From Lepidostoma basale (taxonomy: Eukaryota; Arthropoda; Insecta; Trichoptera; Lepidostomatidae): DNA of 64,000 nt. Shown in pieces: positions 1 to 9,208 of this stretch; within the stretch, counting starts at the first letter, position 1; each line of letters starts with the position of its first letter. The position numbers and the translations under genes were made by a program. Below the pieces are notes generated by a model, which did not search any database, was not told the DNA's origin, and saw only the letters and a list, made by a program, of their open reading frames with translations. The stretch lies in contig JAHDVF020000989.1 of assembly GCA_022606425.2 (NCBI GenBank), positions 496,001-560,000 on the forward strand, in the 5' to 3' direction.

Positions 1-70
1 CAAGGTGATATGTCATTTCTATACAATATTATAAAACTTCTAGAAAATAGACGTTTTTATTCAAATTAAA
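1..70 (+). repeat. Fragment of the hammerhead-type terminal repeat family
   Basis: The segment with ATGTCATT followed by ATTATAAAACTTCTAGAAAA and an ACGTTTT stretch matches, in the same order, the region downstream of the GAAACATGTC motif in the copies at 36265-36420 and 51685-51740. The ribozyme-like part itself would lie left of the window. The rest up to base 340 holds no recognisable gene. Confidence 0.5.
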
Positions 71-339
71 TCATTGGGATTTTATTTTCTAACTGGTTCT
101 GTATAAATGTATGAAATATGTATGTTATTTCATACTAAAGGTATCCTAATTGTCCCAATTATTGTCTAACAATAGCGAAGGAATCGATAAATTTTCAAAC
201 AAGCAATACTGAATCCCGAATTCAGTAAAACTACCTTTCGTATGTGAATCATCTTACGTACGAATACAACATATCTCAAAAATATTTATACATAGGTACT
301 GTTTTTTTTTTAAGTGCGAACAAAAGTGTTATAAACAAA

Positions 340-414
340 ATAATGAAAGGGTTATTGGGGTGATTTGGATACATGGAAAGAATTAATGAATAAATAATAG
401 TGAAGAAAGTATAT
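340..414 (+). mobile_element. LINE-A fragment, left part of an interrupted copy
   Basis: Translates to a degraded version of the LINE-A signature (M-K-G-x-L-x-W-F-G-x-M-E-R), which lies just before the RGRPRKTWHDQ block of this family. Reading stops at 414, where a 748-bp element is inserted, and resumes at 1163 after the duplicated AAGAAAGTATAT. The reading frame is broken, so this is a relic. Confidence 0.7.
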
Positions 415-1162
415 AAGTTTTTGGATTCTGATTTCGAAAATTTGGTTTGGTTCATGTGGTGTTCCTGTAAATTTGGAGATATTTCGTGTATTAGTGAATT
501 GTTTTGGTCAATTTAATTGTTGCCACACTTTATAATAGTCAATTGTGACACGTAATACGTTTGTACTATTTTGCTGTTAAAATTATAAAAGTTATTTCGT
601 TTTTATAAAGAATTTTGACAGGTGTGAAAATAAATTTTCCATTTGTTCCAATGACAATTTGAATAATTTCTTCAATATTATTTTAAAGTTCTTGCTGGTT
701 AAGTGCCTAATTATAGCTAATTAAAAAAACGGTGGATACGTGTAACATAAATTAAATAAACACAAAAGTCCGAATCGTCCATATCAACATGTGCAACATC
801 GAAAAAAACATTATGTGTTATTACATTATGTGCTAAATTAAAACAAACGGTGGATACGTGGAACATAAATTAAAAAGACAATATGTGCACTATCTAAAAA
901 TAACATTTTGTGTTAAATGATTTTTTTTTTATATCATTGTATTTTATATTATTTGATTTAGATTTATTCTGTGGGTGTCGGACGATCGAAGTGTGCGCGG
1001 GAGATGCCTATTTGTGGCGATGAGGTTCGCAACCCATCACACCGCGTCTCCCGCGGGGCGAAAAGAGAAGGATGGAGTGCCGCATGAGTAAAAGTGTGAC
1101 AGTTCATTCTTTCTGCCTACCCTTTCGTGGAGACGGCGTGATGGTTAGTTAGTTAGTTAGTT
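415..1162 (+). mobile_element. Non-coding TTAG-tailed element (element B), complete insertion
   Basis: A 748-bp insertion lies between two copies of AAGAAAGTATAT (403-414 and 1163-1174). It is AT-rich at the 5' side and contains two direct repeats around ACGGTGGATACGTG (about 731 and 848). Near its 3' end is a GC-rich block with GGTTCGCAACCC, which resembles a Pol III B-box. It closes with CTGCCTACCC, GGAGACGGCGTGATGG and a (TTAG)n tail. The last 60 or so bases match the 3' end of LINE-A, but no RT coding is present. The inference is a SINE-like element mobilised by LINE-A. Further copies lie at 2665-3374, 19812-19975 (-) and 26716-27060 (-). Confidence 0.75.
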
Positions 1163-1385
1163 AAGAAAGTATATTTTAACGATTGAAACGGAACGAAAAC
1201 TAGAGGAATACGTGGCAGGATCATCTTAATCAAATATCAAATGTGGGGCACGTGAGGAGAAATTCACGCGCGAACATTACAGGATGTTAAAAAGTTGAGA
1301 AAGCGAGAGAATTATGTCAGGAAAGAACAGTGTGGCAATCTATTCTTCTGCCTACCTCTTTGGAGTAATAAATAAACTACAATAT
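1163..1385 (+). mobile_element. LINE-A fragment, right part of the interrupted copy
   Basis: Continues the copy at 340-414. A frameshifted reading recovers VKKVY, a degraded RGRPRKTW region and the terminal block before the hairpin. The 3' hairpin is decayed (CTACCTCTTTGGAG) and there is no TTAG tail. Confidence 0.65.
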
Positions 1386-1684
1386 TTTAAATTTATTTAT
1401 TTATTTTGTTATAAACGGAATAAATTCCAGTACATTTTTTTTAAATATAGACAGTTTACTTAAATCTATGAACATTTTAAGAGTAACGGTAAAAATTAAG
1501 CCTAAGTCGAGTTAAGTCTGTGATCAGTCTTAAGAATACAGGTAAATATTGTATTAGGTTGAATAATAAAGAAAGGACACTATTTAATTTAAGAATTCAG
1601 GTATAAAGATAATTAAGACTACAGGTAAATAGATTAATATATGAACTTTAAAATGATTACAAAGACCTTAAACTTTAAAATGAT
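1386..1684. other. AT-rich intronic sequence
   Basis: Intronic to the guanylate cyclase gene. It contains several near-repeats of AAGTCTAT/TTAAGA type and phrases such as ACAGGTAAAT, but no coding or structured feature I can name. Confidence 0.4.
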
Positions 1685-2125
1685 TAAGGTCCCTATAGTA
1701 TGGTAGAACGATGTACGATAGAATCTCAAATGCTGATATTAGAAAGGAATGTAGAGCGAAAGAAGGTATTATGAACAAAATTATGAAAGGATCGCTGCGT
1801 TGGTTCGGACATATGGAGCGCATGGGTGAAGAAAGAATGGTTTAAAAAAAGTATACGTTAACGATGAGTACGGAGTCGAGGTAGGCCGAGGAAAACATGG
1901 CATGACCAAATTAATCAAATTTTAAAGGTTGGTCATGTCAGAAGCCAGAAGAATCGACATGCATGTATGACTCGCTGTTTGAATGTGGAGGAAGCTAGAG
2001 AGGTATGACAGGATAGAGTAGTGTGGCGGTCCATTCTCTCTGCCTACCCCTGCGGGGAAACGGTGTGATGCTGTAGTAGTAGTATGTCCAGCAGTGGACG
2101 ACAACGGCTGTTTAAGTAAGTTAGT
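1685..2125 (+). mobile_element. LINE-A 3' end, degraded copy
   Basis: In shifting frames it encodes YDRISNADIRKEC, the GSLRWFGHMER motif, RPRKTWHDQINQ and the terminal CxTRCxNVEEARE block. Several stops and frameshifts are present. The hairpin is CTACCCCTGCGGGGAA, and GTGTGATG is followed by a short GTAGTAGTAGTATG stretch and a degenerate TTAGTAAG tail. That extra 40-bp 3' segment is not seen in other copies. Confidence 0.8.
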
Positions 2126-2319
2126 AAGTAATTTCTGGAAGCTATTTTGTACAAAATAAAATATTTTTAGCTTCCGGCATATAATGTGTTAACGCTTTTC
2201 TATAATATTTTCCAATGACCTGTTGACACACTTTTTCACAGAGCTAAAACAAAATGAAAAAAAAAACCTGCTTGATAGGTTTTTGCACTAACGCCTTTAA
2301 ATACGTTCCATTTTCAAAT

Positions 2320-2545
2320 CCTACTGACAGTTTCCCGCGCCGCTGAGAGCTTCCGGCTCATTAGAGCCCCGTCGCCGGCGCCGCTTTCGATAGAGAAATA
2401 GCTATTCCGCCACTCCGATTCGACGGCATTGGCGTTGAATCTCGCCCGGCATGTGGCAACGTGCTGAGTTTAATGATTTAGATTTCTGACGGGCGGATTT
2501 GTGGCGTCCGTCGTGTGCAGCTCAGTTAAAAGCGGACAAACTAAA
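2320..2545. other. GC/CpG-rich single-copy-looking block within the intron
   Basis: About 220 bp rich in CpG (CCGCGCCGC, GTCGCCGGCGCCGC, GATTCGACGGC, GACGGGCGG) stands out sharply from the AT-rich flanks. I find no second copy in this window and no convincing open frame with splice sites. It could be a regulatory element, a non-coding exon or an unrecognised repeat. Confidence 0.35.
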
Positions 2546-2589
2546 AATAACCCAAACTATCGAATCAATATTTGGAGAATACAATTAGT

Positions 2590-2664
2590 AATCTAAAATC
2601 TCCAAAAAAATTATGTGTTTTTACTAATTTAATGTGTGTTTTATATAATATTTTTACTTCTGTT
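2590..2664 (+). mobile_element. R1-like LINE 3' region, left of a nested insertion
   Basis: The GTGTGTTTTATATAATAT segment matches the reverse complement of 20790-20840, in the R1-like 3'-end copy. The match resumes at 3375 with GAGGCCGCGCAGGAG, so element B inserted here. Confidence 0.6.
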
Positions 2665-3374
2665 TTTATTATTCTGATTTTCAAAATTTGGTTTGGTTCA
2701 TGTGGTGCTCCTGTAAATTTGGAGATATTTCGTGTATAAGTGAATTGTTTTGGTCAATTTAACTGTTGCCGCACTTTATAATAGTTAATTGTGACACATA
2801 ATACGTTTGTACTGTTTTGCTGTTAAAATTATATTAGTTTTATCGTTTTTATAAAGAATTTTGACAGGTGTAATTATAAATTTTTCATTTGTTCTAAGGA
2901 CAATTTCAATAATTTCTTCAATATTATTTTAAAATTCTTGCTGGTTAAGTGCCTAATTACAGCTAATTTAAAAAAACGGTGGATACGTGTAACATAAATT
3001 AAATAAACACAAAAGTCCGGATCGTCCATGTCAACATGTGCAAAATCGAAAAAAACATTATGTGTTATTACATTATGTGCTAAATTAAAAAAACGGTGGA
3101 TTCGTAGAACATAAATTAAATAGTCAAAATGTGCACCATCTAAAAATAACGTTTTGTGTTAAATTATTTATATTTTATTATTTTATTTTATATCATTGTA
3201 TTTTATATTATTTGTTTTAGATTTATTTTGTGGGTGTTGGACTATCGAAGTGTGCGCGGGAGATGCCTATGCCATCATGGAGTGCCGCATCAGTAAAAGT
3301 GTGACAGTCCATTCTTTCTGTCTACCCTTTCGGGGAGACGGCGTGGTGGTTAGTTAGTTAGTTAGTTAGTTAGA
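2665..3374 (+). mobile_element. Element B, second copy
   Basis: Closely similar to 415-1162 along its length, including the two ACGGTGGAT..AACATAAATT repeats and a (TTAG)n tail at 3350-3374. An internal deletion has removed most of the GGTTCGCAACCC block. The copy sits inside an R1-like 3' end. Confidence 0.75.
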
Positions 3375-3570
3375 TATATGAGGCCGCGCAGGAGATATAT
3401 AAGGTTAAAAGAATAGATTAAATGTGGTCTGTTATCCTTTTGATTGGTGACAAGAAAAGGCTAAATTAAAATAACGTAAGTCCCGGATGGACAAGGAACA
3501 GGCCTAGATAGTGCAGCGAGATTGACGAAAGGGCGTCGCTGCGTCCTATAACCGTATCGGGTGGTGGTGG
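3375..3570 (+). mobile_element. R1-like LINE 3' end
   Basis: Carries the family signature AAGTCCCGGATGGACAAGG, then CAGGCCTA, GACGAAAGGGCG and a GGTGGTGGTGGGAACC end. The same order is found at 20575-20840, 40920-41045, 52545-52680 and 56640-56770. It is non-coding here. Confidence 0.7.
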
Positions 3571-3574
3571 GAAC

Positions 3575-3800
3575 CTTATATAATCTAAAATCTACAATTT
3601 GGAAAAATAGGGAGACAAATTTATAACGCATGTATAAGACCAATAATAACATATAATATTAAAGTACAAAGGCCTCTACTGACATATAGCATTGAGATCA
3701 GAGCAGATACCACAATAACGAAGGCTAAAGTACCTACAGGTGGCAGAGATGAAGACGCTGAGGATGATCGCAGGAAGGACTATTCGAGATAGATAAGAAT
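3575..3800 (+). mobile_element. LINE-E RT C-terminal fragment
   Basis: Broken frames recover the LINE-E sequence order IEIRADTTITK..MKTLRMIAGRTIRD, comparable with the intact stretch at 45946-46173. There is no start, no RT catalytic box and there are several frameshifts. Confidence 0.6.
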
Positions 3801-4112
3801 TCTGAAAGAAAATGTAAGCACCGAGTGTATAATAGTACGCAGAACCCAATACAATTTTGCTTGAACCCGAGTTTACTTGCATAAATCCGTTAAAGGATAA
3901 TCACGATGTTTTATTTCTTTTTAATTCTTTTTTATTTAATTTATTTCAACGTTTTTTAAGAGAGTAAACATAGTCATTAAGCCTTTAAAAAAATTTTTGA
4001 TGGACAAACAGAACGAGATAATTGTGAATACCACAGGCAACAGAATAAAGCTAAGATGGTTTTGAATATGGTGCCGGTTTTGAATAAAGGCATAATACTC
4101 GTATATTATCTT

Positions 4113-4746
4113 TTTAATTGTATCTCAATAGAGACGAAGATGCAAACTGGAAACTGAATATGGTTGATCAAGGTGATTACAGGACTTATGACCTGTCATT
4201 GATTGGGTTAAGCGCACGCTTTATGTAATTACAACATTCCCCATTCCACCTTTTTCTTTATGACTATGTAAGACAAATTTTTGGAAGTTGTATATATGCT
4301 ACAAATCTATGCCTAACTTCACATGTCAGTTTCAATATGCCATCTATGAAGATTTTAATTACATATGTTAATCTTTTTAAGATTACCCTATATAATCCAC
4401 ATACTAATGCCATCTATGGAGATTAATTTTTAGCATTTAGCAGAACTACTTTATTAACACAATGTGAAGGCTATCGCCATTAGCGCATTGTTTGAAGCCG
4501 CCTGGAGATGTCACTCCTGTCTATATGCCAAAGAATTGACCAGAATGATTACAATATTTTTTTTTGTGAATGTATACTTATACTTGTATACGAATACTGG
4601 ATTTCACCCATGGTGGGTTATTAATTCATGAATTTTAATCTTATCTCTATTGAGATACAATTAAAATTCATGAATTAATAACCCACCGTGGGTGAAATCC
4701 AGTATTCGTATACAAGTATAAGTATACATTCACAAAAAAAAATATG
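4113..4746 (+). repeat. Foldback family copy ending in a long hairpin
   Basis: Begins with the family start TTGTATCTCAATAGAGACGA and continues through GACTTATGACCTGTCATTG and TAATTACAACATTCCCCATT. It ends in a near-perfect hairpin (4553-4746) with arms of about 96 bases centred at 4649/4650. The hairpin arms contain TATACTTGTATACGAATACT and the family start in opposite orientations. Confidence 0.7.
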
Positions 4747-4756
4747 GTATATTATT

Positions 4757-4945
4757 TATTTTACTGTATGGCTGTCAAACTTGGACGCTGAAAGCGAATG
4801 TAATGAACCATTTGGAGGCATTTGAGATGTGGATATACCACAGAATGCTCCATTTACCGTGAGGTCCGATGGTCCGATAAGGTCAGTAATGCAGACGTAT
4901 AATAAATCAGAGAGCCGGAGCCAACAGAAAGCTGTTGTCAAGTAT
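4757..4945 (+). mobile_element. LINE-B fragment, left part of an interrupted copy
   Basis: Frameshifted reading gives LLYGCQTWTLKANVMNHLEAFEMW-like sequence, as in the 11299-11997 copy. The coding order runs into GCTGTTGTCAAGTAT at 4931-4945 and resumes at 5347 after a 401-bp insertion. Confidence 0.7.
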
Positions 4946-5346
4946 GGGTATTAGTTGCAAACCTGGCAAACTCCATCATTAGATGTTTTGAGTAAATCGC
5001 AAAAAACTGATACGCTAATAAAATGCGCTTTTTTACGATATTTATTTTTTTCATCTCAACCAGTTAGTATTTTAAAAGTAATCAGCCATGAAATAACCAT
5101 CATTATGTTGATAATTAAAGTAAAATAATGAATTTCATTTAGGAGTTTGCCAGCTTTGCAACACTCAAGTGGAGGTTGCCATGTTTGCAACAAACCCTAT
5201 ATTTTACTAGCAAAATTCTTCAGAATGAAGCCGAATTTGAAACTGAAAATCAATAAAAATTGTGTGCAAATGTATTATGAATAAGACCCAATTCATATCT
5301 CACTTTTGATTGTTGGTGGAGTTTGCCTGGTTTGCAAATAATACCC
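4946..5346. mobile_element. Unassigned TIR DNA element with 8-bp duplication
   Basis: Flanked by perfect TCAAGTAT duplications (4938-4945, 5347-5354). The ends are inverted repeats of about 30 bp with two mismatches, starting GGGTATTAGTTGCAAACC on the left. Two further internal motifs of the form GGAGKTTGCC..TTTGCAA (about 5150 and 5170) repeat the right terminus, like subterminal binding sites. There is no transposase frame. An 8-bp duplication fits hAT, P or Merlin superfamilies, but the GGG terminus is not the usual hAT CA start, so I leave it unassigned. Removing it restores LINE-B sequence. Confidence 0.8.
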
Positions 5347-5606
5347 TCAAGTATGAAGGTTAGAAAGGTGTCATATTTGGGTCATGTGGTATGGGGAGAA
5401 AAATACCACCTTCTTTGGCTGATAATCATGTGCAAGATAGATAGATGGTGGGAAGTTATACAGAAGTCAGTTGTCCTGACTGCGGAATATAAGAGATTGG
5501 ATAGGAATAAGAGAGTTGATAACATGTTCCATGTGACAGAAATGCTTTCACTGCAGTGATCGCCAACGTTAGGGGGACCTGACACAGCATCAAAAGAAGA
5601 AGAATA
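5347..5606 (+). mobile_element. LINE-B 3' end, right part of the interrupted copy
   Basis: Encodes KVRKVSYLGHVVWGEKYHL, followed by degraded sequence corresponding to the REWTGI..ELFRAA..VIANVG end of LINE-B. It ends with GACCTGACACAGCATC and an (AAGAAG) tail, as in other LINE-B copies. Confidence 0.75.
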
Positions 5607-5611
5607 CTTTT

Positions 5612-5658
5612 TTAAAACTGTTTCGGATTATACATATCCTTCATCAGTGTAAACAGTG
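5612..5658 (-). ncRNA. Hammerhead ribozyme-like motif
   Basis: On the minus strand CTGATGA (5647-5641) is followed by a stem II with complementary GGAT/ATCC sides, then CGAAACAG. Core positions C3-A9 and G12-A14 are canonical. Stem III is the short ACAGU type, and stem I is weak (one clear pair). It belongs to a dispersed repeat that was later hit by a LINE-A insertion at 5694. Confidence 0.6.
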
Positions 5659-5693
5659 AATTATACAAAATCATTATGTATAATACAATATAT

Positions 5694-6104
5694 CTAACTA
5701 ACTAACTTACCATCACGCCGTCTCCCCGGAGGGGTAGGCAGAAAGAATGGAACGCCACACTGTTCTGGCCTGACCCACTTCTCTCGCTTCCTCTACATTT
5801 ATACATCTTGTCATGCACGCACGTCGATTTCTCCGACTCCTCACGTGACCGACATTCAATATTTGATTGATTTGATCGTGCCACGTTTTCCTTGACCTTC
5901 CTCTATTTCTAGCTCCGTTCACGCCGTTTACATATACCTTCTTTACCATTCTGTCTTCACTTATTCTTTCCATGTGTCCAAACCATCTTAATGACCCTTT
6001 CCTTATTTTGTTCATAACACTTTCATTCGCACCACATTCACTTCTTATACTTGCATTTCTCACTCTATCATATACATATTTGGCACACATTCGTCTTAGA
6101 GATC
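5694..6104 (-). mobile_element. LINE-A 3' end, 5'-truncated insertion with TSD
   Basis: Contains a 125-codon open frame carrying CAKYVYDRVRNASIRSECGANE, KGSLRWFGHMERI, a slightly altered RGRSRKTWHDQINQ block, MTRCINVEEARE and the C-terminus AYPSGETA. The stop overlaps the terminal GGCGTGATG, followed by a (TTAG)n tail. It is flanked by ATACAATATAT at 5683-5693 and 6105-6115, so insertion was by target-primed reverse transcription. The catalytic part of the RT is absent, so the copy is dead on arrival. Confidence 0.88.
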
Positions 6105-6900
6105 ATACAATATATAAGAAATTAAATTGGGTGAAGTTAAGTAATTTATTTAATTTTACCTTTTTAGTAAATAGTTTTATTGATTCCTTCAGTATGACAT
6201 TTGTTCTACTTTCGCCCAACAGATGGGGCCTCTGTACTTCGATATATACCTGACAAAGGAATTTCATTATATTCCTTCATCCTTTCTTCGACCATAATAG
6301 AGTCCTTTTAGTGATGACGTCCGAGTGCTTTGTTCATTATGACGCCATTACTCTTCTAAAAATGACATTGTATTTATATATACTCGTACATACAAAACAC
6401 GAGCGCACTGAAAGCTTTTATATTATTAAAATATCTTGGTAGGAGTTCATTAGGAATAAAGAAAACATAGTTTTAAATTATTAATGTTATAAATTGATTT
6501 TAAATAATGAAAAAAAAAAGTTATTGTCTGTACTTCTGGTGATCCAGAAGATGGCAGCAAGCTGCCGAAATCGGTCGAACATAAACACAAGTGGAAACAC
6601 ACTAAATACATCGCACGCTAAATAGAACTCTGGCTTAACTAAAAAAAGCAAGTTTTGCTGACATGAGTCGGTGTTTTAACAAAAACAGCGAAAAACACGT
6701 ACGAATGGATAGCGTTAACATTGTGAAAAATAGATGGATAGCGTAAACACAAGCCTCTGTCTAATGTTAACTCAATTATGACCTAAACCATGATCGGTCA
6801 GTTTATTTTTAAGCGTGCGACATAACAGTAAAGAAATTGTGTATAATTTTTTTTGGTTTCATTATTTTATGTTATTATTAGTTTTATTAGTCTTATTATT

Positions 6901-7156
6901 GATGGTAAAGAAGGTATATGTAAACGGCGTGAACGGAGCTAGAAATAGAGGAAGGCCGAGGAAAACGTGGCACGATCAAATCAATCAAATATTGAATGTC
7001 GGTCACGTGAGGAGTCGGAAAAATCGACGTGCGTGCATGACAAGATGTACGAATGTAGAGGAATCGAGAGACGTATGTCAGGACAGAACAGTGTGGCGTT
7101 CCATTCTTCCTGCCTACCCCTCCGGGGAGACGGCGTGATGGTAAGTTTGTTTTTAG
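6901..7156 (+). mobile_element. LINE-A 3' end, short insertion with 17-bp TSD
   Basis: Bounded by perfect 17-bp copies of TTATTAGTCTTATTATT (6884-6900, 7157-7173). It carries only the last 75 or so codons of LINE-A, from VKKVYVNGVNG to AYPSGETA with the stop inside GGCGTGATG. The tail is GTAAGTTTGTTTTTA, not (TTAG)n. The long perfect duplication suggests relative youth. The following (ATT)n microsatellite at 7165-7212 is partly the target. Confidence 0.88.
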
Positions 7157-7165
7157 TTATTAGTC

Positions 7166-7199
<34 letters not shown>

Positions 7200-7212
7200 C
7201 ATTATTATTATT

Positions 7213-7422
7213 TTGAATCGCTCTTCACATCATTACAGCGCGAGCCAAATCGATATAGAGGTATAGCTATTATATTGAACTCATGACATGTGAAAGGTAG
7301 CTAATCTATCGCCATTTTATTGTCACTTGAATTCTACACCTGACCACAGGCAGTGTGAAAAACATGCTTTCATCGCCGGGAATCGAACTCGGGACCTTTG
7401 GCATAGCAATCAGTTGGGTCAC
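7213..7422 (-). mobile_element. tRNA-derived SINE (SINE-T)
   Basis: On the minus strand it has GGTTCGATTCCCGGCGATG-like B-box sequence, the GTGTAGAATTCAAGTGACAA body, GGCGATAGATTAGCTACC, and the end TTTGGCTCGCGCTGTAATG followed by GATGTGAAGAGCGATTCAA. This order is shared with about ten other copies in the window. The tRNA-like head is truncated next to the adjoining ribozyme-like repeat. Confidence 0.75.
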
Positions 7423-7465
7423 TAGTCTGTCGATGCCAGCGATCCTGGCGAAACCGGTCGCTGAC
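7421..7465 (+). ncRNA. Hammerhead ribozyme-like motif, first of a direct pair
   Basis: CTGTCGA (7427-7433) is followed by a perfect 5-bp stem II (GCCAG/CTGGC), GAAA (7450-7453), palindromic stem III CCGG, UC and then GCTG. TAGT before the core pairs with GCTG after the cleavage position to give a 4-bp stem I. The A6 core position is U, so in-cis activity is doubtful. Predicted cleavage falls after 7459. Confidence 0.65.
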
Positions 7466-7818
7466 GAAATAAAGAGAAACGTGAAAGTAGTTTTAAAAAA
7501 GCGTAATTTTATTTAATTATTATTTAAATTAGACAAGAGATTTCTGTAAAATCATTCGATTATCTTAAAAATCCCATATTAAGTTTATTCTATTTGCACA
7601 TACGTTTATAGTACGAGTATATCTCTACACGCCAAACATTTTAATTCATTTTAGGTATTAATATAAAGGTTTATTAATGCTTTACATAGTAAAATGTAAT
7701 TATATTCTATATTAAATAAAATGAGTGATGATAATTTAAAAAAATTATTTTTAAGGTTATTTAATGATTTTACTGAAGCCTCTTGACGGAATTTCATTTT
7801 AAACAATAATTAAAAACG

Positions 7819-7864
7819 ACCAGTCGGTCGATGCCAGCAAGACTGGCGAAACCGGTCGCTGTTT
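7819..7864 (+). ncRNA. Hammerhead ribozyme-like motif, second of a direct pair
   Basis: Same architecture as 7421-7465: CAGT, CGGTCGA core, perfect GCCAG/CTGGC stem II, GAAACCGGTC, then GCTG. Stem I CAGT/GCTG is intact, and the core has U4 and A6 substituted. Predicted cleavage falls after 7857, exactly 398 nt from the first. Downstream sequence (AAATAAAGA..AAAGTAGTT) repeats that after the first motif, so these are direct terminal repeats. Confidence 0.6.
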
Positions 7865-7916
7865 AAATAAAGACAAAGTAGTTCTTAAAAATATCGAATG
7901 ACTTTATGAAAACTTT

Positions 7917-8110
7917 ATATTTTCACAACACTTTTTTGCACCTTCCTCAAACATGTTTCGGGACACAGACTTCCCTTCTTCAGTGTACTAATTTTTCTTC
8001 CAATGAAAAAATTCATACACTGAAGAAGGAAAGTCTATGTCCCGAAAGATGTTTGTGAAAGGTGCAAAAAAGAGTTTTGTGAAATTACGATGTTTTCAAA
8101 AAGTTTTTCG
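7917..8110. repeat. Inverted pair of hammerhead-like motifs forming a hairpin
   Basis: The minus-strand motif at 7946-7990 has CTGAAGA, stem II GGGA/TCCC, GAAAC and palindromic ACATGT, which is a canonical core with N7=A. The plus-strand motif at 8018-8072 is its degenerate inverted copy (GGAAAG.., GAAAGATG). Together they form a hairpin of about 190 bp around TTTTTCTTCCAATGAAAAAA. Confidence 0.65.
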
Positions 8111-8182
8111 AATGTGAATCCACAACACAAAGTGATGGCGAATTAGAAGTAAAATAAAAATGTCGTTTTATGTAATTATTGA

Positions 8183-9030
<848 letters not shown>

Positions 9031-9208
9031 GTTCAGCTTGGAGGATTCACCTGTCTCAGGCCACGCGGGATAAGCTTGAAGCTGCCGGAGGATACTCCTT
9101 GGAGTTTCGAGGCCGTACGGAAGTAAAGGGAAAGGGGCGTATGCCCACTTATTGGCTGCTTGGTAAAGCAGGCTTCGATAAGAAATTGCCGTCGCCACCA
9201 CCTATTGG
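9031..9208 (+). CDS. Receptor-type guanylate cyclase, end of catalytic domain
   Basis: Follows the acceptor TCGTCCTTAG and reads (G)SAWRIHLSQATRDKLEAAGG, then YSLEFRGRTEVKGKGRMPTY and WLLGK, closing the cyclase fold. The VKGKG lysines are the conserved triphosphate-contact segment, and TYWLLG is the family's terminal strand. After the domain the protein continues AGFDKKLPSPPPIG into the donor GTAACA (9209). The two Gs at the exon end join the C of the next exon to complete Gly. No stop or frameshift is present. Together with 8205-8297 it gives about 90 residues of catalytic domain. Confidence 0.93.

Noticed and set aside
1140..1165. (TTAG)n tails as telomeric repeats
   Set aside because: The insect telomere unit is TTAGG; these are TTAG and always follow the LINE-A or element B 3' end.
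5300..6250. Multiple ORFs of 60-125 codons as small host genes
   Set aside because: They are LINE-A/LINE-B C-termini or their opposite-strand shadows, bounded by target duplications.
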